NCBI GenBank assembly: GCA_028718045.1
Contig: JAQUMQ010000025.1
Span: 1 to 11,183, forward strand
Reading direction: 5' to 3'
DNA from: Actinomycetota bacterium
GTDB taxonomy: Bacteria > Actinomycetota > Humimicrobiia > Humimicrobiales > Humimicrobiaceae
DNA: 11,183 nt
Part shown: positions 6,884 through 11,183 of the stretch, piece by piece
How positions within the stretch are numbered: position 1 is the first letter of the stretch
Layout of the letters: each line of letters opens with the position of its first letter
The notes under the pieces: generated by a model
What the model was told of the DNA's origin: nothing
Databases searched by the model: none
The model's input: the letters and a program-made list of their open reading frames with translations, nothing else
Program-made: the position numbers and the translations under genes

Positions 6884-8956
6884 TTGAGATTAATTATAAG
6901 CGAAAAGGAAATTGCTGCTAAAAGAATTGCTCAGATACTTTCGGGAAACGGGGTAAAAGAGGAGAAAGTATATGGCGTACCCGTTCATAGTTTTACGAAT
7001 ACGGAAGGAAGCTTTAAAACCATTGGTTTGAAAGGGCATATTCTTCAGGTAGAATTTCCTGACGAATATGCAAACTGGTTTAAGATTCCGCCACAAAATC
7101 TGGTTGATGCAGATATAATAAAAAAACCAATCGAAAAAAAGATAATGCAGGCACTTACGAAAGTAGCAAGTGAGGCAGATGCGATTATAATTGCTACGGA
7201 CTTCGACAGAGAAGGAGAGCTTATTGGTTATGATGCGTTTCAGGTTGTAAGAGACAAGAAGGGAGAGATTCCTGTCGAAAGAGCAAAATTTTCGGCCATA
7301 ACCCCGAAAGATATCAAATCTGCTTTTGCAAAACTCCATAAGATTGATGCCAATCTTGCTTTTGCGGGTATGGCACGTCAGGACATAGATTTGATTTGGG
7401 GTGCCGTTTTGACAAGGTTTATTTCTCTTGCTTCTTATCAACTGAAAGACAAATTTTTATCGGTAGGCCGTGTTCAAACACCAACCTTGACTTTAATGGT
7501 AGATAAGGAGCTTGAGATTGACAGTTTTGTGAAAACTCCCTATTGGCAGATTAAAGTAAATCTTGCAAATGAGAACAATGAAAAATTCGACGCATTGCAT
7601 CATAAGAAAAGATTTCTCGACGAAAAGGAAGCAAGAGCGATTTTTGAGAAGCTTCCCGATAAAGGTAAAGTCATAGCAATAAAAGAAGCGCTAAGACCAT
7701 TAAAACCGCCTGTGCCGTTAAATACAACCGCATTGATCGTAGCCGCAAACGCTCTTGGTTTTACGGCGCAAAAAACAATTAACACGGCTGAAAATTTATA
7801 TATGAATGGTTATATAAGTTATCCCCGAACAGACAATACCGTTTATCCCAATACGATTGATTTAAGGGAGACTTTAACAGTCTTGTCAAACAATGCTGTG
7901 TTTGGCGAAATGATAAAAACCGCACTTTCTCAAAAACAAATCAAACCGACAAGAGGTTTTAAAAAAACGACAGATCATCCGCCCATTTATCCTACTTCGG
8001 CTGCCATGCGCGAAAACTTAAGTGAAGACGAGTGGAAATTGTATGAGCTTATCGTTAGAAGGTTTGTATGTACTCTTCTTCCCGAATCAATTGCAAAAAA
8101 CATGGTGGCCAACATAGATATTGGCGGAGAAAAATTTATAGCAAACGGTTCAAATATTATCAAAGAAGGTTGGACAAAGTATTATCCATATTATAAACAT
8201 GTGGATATTTTTCTTCCTGAATTAAAAAACGGTGAGAGTGTTTCTGTTTTGAATAAGGAAATTCTGTCAAAGGAAACTAAACCTCCGCTTAGATATACCC
8301 AGGGTAAGCTGGTTGAAAAAATGGAAGAGCTTGGGCTTGGAACGAAAGCAACCAGGCACACCATAATACAAAATCTGATAACAAGAGGCTATATTAAAGG
8401 TAATCCGCTGGAACCAAGCAAAAAAGCAATTGCCGTAATCAAGACTTTGAAAGATTATGCCGAAAAAATTACCAGCCCTGATATGACGGCGGAATTGGAA
8501 GTAGATATGGACGGTATCGCAAACGGAGACCTGGATAAAAGCAAAGTCGTTGATATATCAAGAAAAGCTTTAAAAGAGATTTTGGATATTTTAAATTCCA
8601 AAAAAACCGAAATCGGGAAAGCCATCAGAGACGGCATTAAAGAAGATGAGATTGTGGGGAAATGCCCTAATCCCGATTGCGACGGCAATTTGCTCATCAG
8701 ATTCTCAACCAAAACCAAAAAGAAATTTATCGGGTGCTCAAATTATCCCAAGTGCAACAAAGCTTTTTCCATGCCTCAAAATGGGCTGATACTTACAACC
8801 GAAAATACGTGCAAGGCATGTGATTATCCTGTTATTAAAGTGATAAGAAAAGGCAAAAGGCCGTGGGATTTATGTATAAATCCGCAATGCCCTTCAAAAA
8901 ATGAAGACTATAAAAATTATAAAAATAAAAAACAAACTAAAAAAACTGATAAATAA
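6884..8956 (+). CDS. topA: DNA topoisomerase I (type IA), archaeal-like, TTG start
   Basis: Type IA topoisomerases relax negative supercoils by cutting one strand through a tyrosine link. The 690-residue protein starts with the Toprim strand RLIISEKEIAAKRI (Glu7) and carries the metal motif DFDREGE at 106-112. The catalytic tyrosine is Tyr313 in GYISYPRTDN. The C-terminus has two four-cysteine zinc modules (Cys594/599/618/624 and Cys643/646/664/669) and a Lys-rich tail. The opening and segments such as ARQDIDLIWGAVLTRFIS and DKFLSVGRVQTPTL look like archaeal topoisomerase I rather than the classical bacterial TopA, which opens with LVIVESPAKAKTI. The TTG at 6884 is forced: an in-frame TAG sits at 6869-6871, no other start lies between, and the Toprim strand begins at once. 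The 3' end overlaps the fumarase alpha gene. Confidence 0.93.
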   Translation: MRLIISEKEIAAKRIAQILSGNGVKEEKVYGVPVHSFTNTEGSFKTIGLKGHILQVEFPDEYANWFKIPPQNLVDADIIKKPIEKKIMQALTKVASEADAIIIATDFDREGELIGYDAFQVVRDKKGEIPVERAKFSAITPKDIKSAFAKLHKIDANLAFAGMARQDIDLIWGAVLTRFISLASYQLKDKFLSVGRVQTPTLTLMVDKELEIDSFVKTPYWQIKVNLANENNEKFDALHHKKRFLDEKEARAIFEKLPDKGKVIAIKEALRPLKPPVPLNTTALIVAANALGFTAQKTINTAENLYMNGYISYPRTDNTVYPNTIDLRETLTVLSNNAVFGEMIKTALSQKQIKPTRGFKKTTDHPPIYPTSAAMRENLSEDEWKLYELIVRRFVCTLLPESIAKNMVANIDIGGEKFIANGSNIIKEGWTKYYPYYKHVDIFLPELKNGESVSVLNKEILSKETKPPLRYTQGKLVEKMEELGLGTKATRHTIIQNLITRGYIKGNPLEPSKKAIAVIKTLKDYAEKITSPDMTAELEVDMDGIANGDLDKSKVVDISRKALKEILDILNSKKTEIGKAIRDGIKEDEIVGKCPNPDCDGNLLIRFSTKTKKKFIGCSNYPKCNKAFSMPQNGLILTTENTCKACDYPVIKVIRKGKRPWDLCINPQCPSKNEDYKNYKNKKQTKKTDK

Positions 8957-9767
8957 CGCAAGCTTCAGTTTGCCGCAAGATGTAGTCGATTCGCTTGAAA
9001 ATGCTTTGGCCTCCGAAAAAAACATAATGGCAAAAAAGATACTCAGTCTCATAATAGAAAACTCGAAAGCTGCTTTAACGAATAAGATTCCTTTGTGCCA
9101 GGACTGCGGTACCGTTTATGTGGAGTTGATTATCGGTAAAAATACATGTATCGAAATGTTTGATGATATTGAAAATGCAATAAATACTACGGTTGCGGAA
9201 ACTTATAAGAAGAGTTATTTGAGGAAATCTATCGTAGACGATCCCTTGTTTGAAAGAAAAAACACATCAACAAACACTCCTGTGATTATAAGCTACGGGG
9301 TGGCTGAATCTGAAGGGCTTGAAATCAAGGTTTATTTAAAAGGTGGGGGCAGCGATAACTGCTCGTATCTTTTTATGCTAAATCCGTCCGCAACTCCTGA
9401 GGAGATAATAACGATAGTAAAAGATCTTGTTATAAAAAACGTAACCAAAAGTTGCCCTCCAGTAATTATCGGAATCGGAATAGGAGGCAGCGCTTCGAAA
9501 GTATCGGAGCTTGCGCTAAGGGCTGCTTTTAGAAAAGTCGGAACATATAATCCGGATAAAAGGTATTCCGAACTGGAAAATAAAATTTTAAAAGAAGTAA
9601 ATTCAACAGGCATAGGACCCGCAGGATTGGGAGGCAGCACTACCGCACTTGCTGTAAATATAGAATATGCGCCATGTCATATTGCTTCCATGCCTTGCGC
9701 AGTGTTTTTCCTTTGCCATTCCGTAAGGCGTGCAAGCGCGAAAATATCGTTTCCGTTAAGGTCGTGA
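8901..9767 (+). CDS. Fumarate hydratase class I, alpha subunit (or tartrate dehydratase alpha)
   Basis: With the beta subunit this Fe-S hydro-lyase interconverts fumarate and malate. The 288-residue protein has the three cluster cysteines of the family: Cys66 (PLCQDCG), Cys185 (KSCPPVIIGIGIGG) and Cys272 (AVFFLCHS). It also has GPAGLGGSTTALAV at 240-252 and APCHIASMP just before the last ligand. Its length is normal. The ATG at 8901 lies inside topA, giving a 56-bp overlap; the N-terminus aligns well with the family (LKKLINNASFSLPQDVVDSL), so the overlap is probably real and translation coupled. The last 14 residues (VRRASAKISFPLRS) are encoded by the left copy of the 142-bp repeat, whose other strand encodes fumarase beta's C-terminus. 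The R-x-A pattern after CHS looks family-like, so this end may be native. The related L-tartrate dehydratase cannot be excluded. Confidence 0.9.
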   Translation: MKTIKIIKIKNKLKKLINNASFSLPQDVVDSLENALASEKNIMAKKILSLIIENSKAALTNKIPLCQDCGTVYVELIIGKNTCIEMFDDIENAINTTVAETYKKSYLRKSIVDDPLFERKNTSTNTPVIISYGVAESEGLEIKVYLKGGGSDNCSYLFMLNPSATPEEIITIVKDLVIKNVTKSCPPVIIGIGIGGSASKVSELALRAAFRKVGTYNPDKRYSELENKILKEVNSTGIGPAGLGGSTTALAVNIEYAPCHIASMPCAVFFLCHSVRRASAKISFPLRS

Positions 9768-9864
9768 GCAACAAAAAGCGGAAAATCCTTGATTTTGATT
9801 TCAAAAATGGCTTCGGGACCCAGATCTTCATATGCAACGGTTTTTATTTCTTTTATTTTTGATG
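9677..9864 (-). pseudogene. Displaced 3' fragment of the fumarase beta-subunit gene
   Basis: On the minus strand the left repeat copy encodes the last part of fumarase beta (KIKEIKTVAYEDLG, PEAIF, DFPLFVAHDLNGNDIFALARLT), nearly identical to the C-terminus of the intact beta gene at the right edge. Upstream of 9864 the sequence is unrelated, so the N-terminal three quarters are missing. Past the repeat the frame runs on through the antisense of the alpha gene for 15 more codons (E, WQRKNTAQGMEAI) to a stop at 9677. There is no start codon beyond a chance TTG and no ribosome-binding site. It is most simply a remnant left by the event that placed vapBC here. Confidence 0.75.
9723..9864 (+). repeat. 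142-bp direct repeat, left copy
   Basis: This matches 10716-10857 in the same orientation at 140 of 142 positions. The two differences are G/A at 9766 versus 10759 and A/G at 9770 versus 10763. It is bounded on the left by the fumarase alpha gene and on the right by 17 bases that lead to the vapC stop. A weak match (CATT then CC against TT) continues a few bases left of 9723, so the left boundary is uncertain by up to about 7 bp. Confidence 0.93.
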
Positions 9865-9881
9865 TCTTTGTCAAATCTTTT

Positions 9882-10265
9882 TTAAACTATTAATTCGACG
9901 CCGTCTATGTTCCTGAAATGATTATCCAAAGTTAATATTTTTGCAGAGTTTCTTATTGATACTGCCGCAATCAAAACATCCGTTACAGGAATAACTTTAC
10001 CGGTTTGCCTTAACTTAAAAGACAATTCTCCCGCCATGATCCAATCTTGAAAACCGCACTCAAGATAAGGAATGGCATTAATCGTATTAATGAGCAGCAT
10101 ACATTCTTTATCGCTTTTGACACCCTGGATTAATTCTGTAATTACGGGACCTGTTATATAGATAGAATCAAGATGTAGATTTTCTTCAATATACCCAACA
10201 TAATCTTGGTTGTTTTTGAAATATTCTATCCACACAGAAGTATCAACCATAATCTTACTTCTCAT
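9882..10265 (-). CDS. vapC: VapC-family PIN-domain ribonuclease toxin
   Basis: VapC toxins are metal-dependent endoribonucleases, commonly cutting tRNA or rRNA, held inactive by VapB. The 127-residue protein has the full PIN acidic set: Asp8 (VDTSVWIEYF), Glu44 (PVITELIQG), Asp96 (PVTDVLIAA) and Asp114 (LTLDNHF). The toxin therefore looks intact. The start is either the ATG at 10265, overlapping the vapB stop by 11 nt, or an in-frame ATG at 10250 directly before VDTS; both are plausible. An AAGGGA element lies about 11 nt before the first. It sits only 17 nt from the left repeat copy, inside the fumarase alpha/beta junction. The target RNA cannot be read from the sequence. Confidence 0.94.
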   Translation of the reverse strand: MRSKIMVDTSVWIEYFKNNQDYVGYIEENLHLDSIYITGPVITELIQGVKSDKECMLLINTINAIPYLECGFQDWIMAGELSFKLRQTGKVIPVTDVLIAAVSIRNSAKILTLDNHFRNIDGVELIV

Positions 10266-10464
10266 ATATTTCAGCTTCCCTTATTTTTTTAATATATTCC
10301 TCATCGAATGTTATTTTTGATTTTAAAGCCATGAACTCTTTCAGTTTTTTAAACCTTATGGCGTCTTTTATTGCATTCTCCACTGCTCTCGATCTGTTCG
10401 TAGTACCGTAAAGAGCTTCGGCTTCCTTGATGATTTCTTCAGGAATATTTATGGTAGTTCTCAT
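10255..10464 (-). CDS. vapB: VapB-type ribbon-helix-helix antitoxin
   Basis: This 69-residue protein opens with RTTINIPEEIIKEAEALYG, the beta strand and first helix of a ribbon-helix-helix DNA-binding domain. NRSRAVENAIKDAI forms the second helix. A charged C-terminal segment (FDEEYIKKIREAEIYEK) should wrap the toxin. It is directly upstream of vapC and overlaps it by 11 nt, the usual antitoxin-first order. A good Shine-Dalgarno AGGTGA (complement of 10471-10476) stands 6 nt before the ATG at 10464, one of the clearest in the window. A promoter with an overlapping inverted repeat lies just upstream, as expected for autorepression. Confidence 0.93.
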   Translation of the reverse strand: MRTTINIPEEIIKEAEALYGTTNRSRAVENAIKDAIRFKKLKEFMALKSKITFDEEYIKKIREAEIYEK

Positions 10465-10470
10465 ATTATT

Positions 10471-10511
10471 TCACCTGCATACTATTTTACATAAAAAAAT
10501 TATGTTTGCAA
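10471..10511 (-). promoter_or_regulatory. vapBC promoter with overlapping operator-like inverted repeat and RBS
   Basis: Reading leftward, there is a -35-like TTGCAA (10511-10506), a 16-bp spacer, a -10 TAAAAT (10489-10484) and the Shine-Dalgarno AGGTGA (10476-10471). A perfect inverted repeat ACATAA-5 nt-TTATGT (10489-10505) fills the spacer exactly between the two boxes. That is where the RHH antitoxin would be expected to bind and repress. Predicted transcription starts near 10477, so the leader would be short. Confidence 0.55.
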
Positions 10512-10708
10512 ATATGAAATATGATATTAATTTTAAGAATACCGTCTGCCGAATTTAAGCTTTGTTATAGCGATGCAAGCCGAAGTAAGGGAAAGAAGCA
10601 GAAAGGCTCCGAATCGGATTTTATACCCGGAAGATACTTTCCATGTCCGAAAGGTTTTTTGCGTTTGGCGGTCGACGAAGGCATCTTGCTGAATTCAGAA
10701 AGGTGGCA
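10512..10708. other. Gene-free stretch between vapB and fumarase beta, partly GC-richer
   Basis: No recognisable gene. From about 10548 to 10708 the sequence is visibly richer in G and C than the flanks and lacks their A/T runs. Both strands carry short open frames, for example a 39-codon minus-strand frame from an ATG near 10685 containing KRKKPFGHG, and an open plus-strand frame from 10521 into the right repeat. None has a ribosome-binding site or a recognised domain. A short dyad TCCGAATCGGA is at about 10608-10618. It may be a dispersed-repeat relic or a structured RNA; I cannot tell which. Confidence 0.4.
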
Positions 10709-11183
10709 TCATTTTGTAAGGCGTGCAAGCGCGAAAATATCGTTTCCGTTAAGGTCGTAAGCGACAAAAAGCGGAAAATCCTTGATTTTGATTTCAAAAA
10801 TGGCTTCGGGACCCAGATCTTCATATGCAACGGTTTTTATTTCTTTTATTTTTGATGCAAGTAAGGCCGATATCCCACCTGGGACTGTAAAGTAAATTGT
10901 TTTATATTTTCTCATAAGGTCTTTGATCTGGGGGTTTCTGTCGCCTTTGCCTATTGTTGCGCGAAGTCCTTTTTTTAAAAGCGGTTCCGTAAACCCGTCC
11001 ATTCTCTCGCTTGTTGTCGGACCCACGGCGCCGCTCTTTTTATTCGGAGGTGTAGGCGATGGACCGACATAAAATAAAACGGCATCTTGCAAATCTATCG
11101 GCAAGTCTTCATTGTTTTCGATTGCCTTTAGTAGTCTTTTATGAGCGGCATCTCTTGCACCGTATATTATGCCGCTTAACAAA
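10709..11183 (-). CDS. Fumarate hydratase class I, beta subunit (5' end beyond the window)
   Basis: This is the partner of the alpha subunit; together they form the Fe-S fumarase (or tartrate dehydratase). The visible 157 residues contain LSGIIYGARDAAHKRL, VGPSPTPP, the signature GPTTSERMD, GKGDRN and VAYEDLGPEAIFEIKIKDFP. The family's usual roughly 25 N-terminal residues before LLSG lie past the right edge; the TTG at 11182 is an internal Leu, not a start. The C-terminus (NDIFALARLTK, stop at 10709) lies in the right copy of the 142-bp repeat, followed by two codons outside it. The expected total length is about 180 residues, normal for the family. Beta is convergent to alpha, whereas the two are usually adjacent and co-directional. 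vapBC lies between them. Confidence 0.93.
   Translation of the reverse strand, partial: LLSGIIYGARDAAHKRLLKAIENNEDLPIDLQDAVLFYVGPSPTPPNKKSGAVGPTTSERMDGFTEPLLKKGLRATIGKGDRNPQIKDLMRKYKTIYFTVPGGISALLASKIKEIKTVAYEDLGPEAIFEIKIKDFPLFVAYDLNGNDIFALARLTK
10716..10857 (+). repeat. 142-bp direct repeat, right copy
   Basis: This is the copy inside the intact fumarase beta gene, encoding its C-terminal 47 or so residues on the minus strand. It is 140/142 identical to 9723-9864. The copies are 993 bp apart, measured start to start. The two differences make Tyr here against His in the fragment, and TAA here against TGA at the plus-strand stop. Its place in a full gene makes it the likely functional copy. 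Confidence 0.93.

Noticed and set aside
6890..7441. Long open frame on the minus strand inside topA (about 183 codons)
   Set aside because: It lies antisense to the conserved Toprim region of topA, has no recognisable domain or ribosome-binding site, and its composition is that of a shadow frame.
10521..10760. Plus-strand open frame ending in the same residues as fumarase alpha
   Set aside because: Only the final part, inside the repeat, matches alpha. The upstream portion has no similarity to alpha, no cysteine ligands and no ribosome-binding site, so it is not a second alpha gene.
9723..10857. CRISPR, insertion sequence or integron reading of the repeated block
   Set aside because: There are only two copies, no terminal inverted repeats, no transposase or integrase frame, and the repeat is coding sequence of fumarase beta.
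9723..10857. The duplication as a pure assembly artefact
   Set aside because: Not excluded, but two real base differences between copies, and coherent genes right up to both edges, argue for genuine sequence; read mapping would settle it.

Overview
The window comes from an AT-rich bacterial genome. The first gene encodes a signal peptide ending in a lipobox (LSGC), which points to a bacterium with lipoproteins. The NAD route is the anaerobe-compatible one (NadA with an Fe-S cluster, NadB oxidase), and the fumarase is the oxygen-sensitive two-subunit Fe-S type. An anaerobic or microaerophilic, probably uncultivated lineage fits best. The DNA topoisomerase I resembles the archaeal-type enzyme more than the classical bacterial one, so I do not assign a phylum.

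Layout, left to right. (1) 1-1717, minus strand: the N-terminal 572 residues of a TPR lipoprotein, probably the front of an Slt-like lytic transglycosylase, running off the left edge. (2) 1718-1996: a divergent promoter region with a TATAAT box very close to the start codon on each side. (3) 1997-2794, plus: a patatin-like (RssA-type) acyl hydrolase. (4) 2795-2888: a convergent gap with a nested hairpin and T-runs, probably a shared terminator. (5) 6599 down to 2889, minus: a complete de novo NAD operon transcribed nadA-nadB-nadC, with an 18-bp imperfect hairpin between nadB and nadC. (6) 6600-6883: an AT-rich divergent gap. (7) 6884-8956, plus: topA with a forced TTG start, overlapping (8) 8901-9767, plus: the alpha subunit of class I fumarase. 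(9) 9677-11183: a rearranged zone. It holds a displaced 3' fragment of the fumarase beta gene, a complete vapBC toxin-antitoxin pair, a short GC-richer orphan stretch, and the beta subunit gene itself, whose 5' end lies beyond the right edge.

The most unusual structure is in zone 9. A 142-bp direct repeat (9723-9864 and 10716-10857, 140/142 identical) brackets vapBC. On the minus strand the repeat encodes the C-terminus of fumarase beta. In the left copy, its plus strand also encodes the last residues of fumarase alpha. Alpha and beta are therefore convergent rather than in the usual alpha-beta order, and vapBC sits between them on a roughly 1-kb insert. Recombination between the repeats would remove vapBC and leave alpha and beta as tail-to-tail genes overlapping in antisense.

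Functional links: NadB oxidises aspartate to iminoaspartate and NadA condenses it with dihydroxyacetone phosphate to quinolinate. NadC then makes nicotinate mononucleotide. Without oxygen NadB can use fumarate as electron acceptor, and the fumarase genes lie on the far side of topA. That neighbourhood is suggestive but is not evidence of co-regulation.
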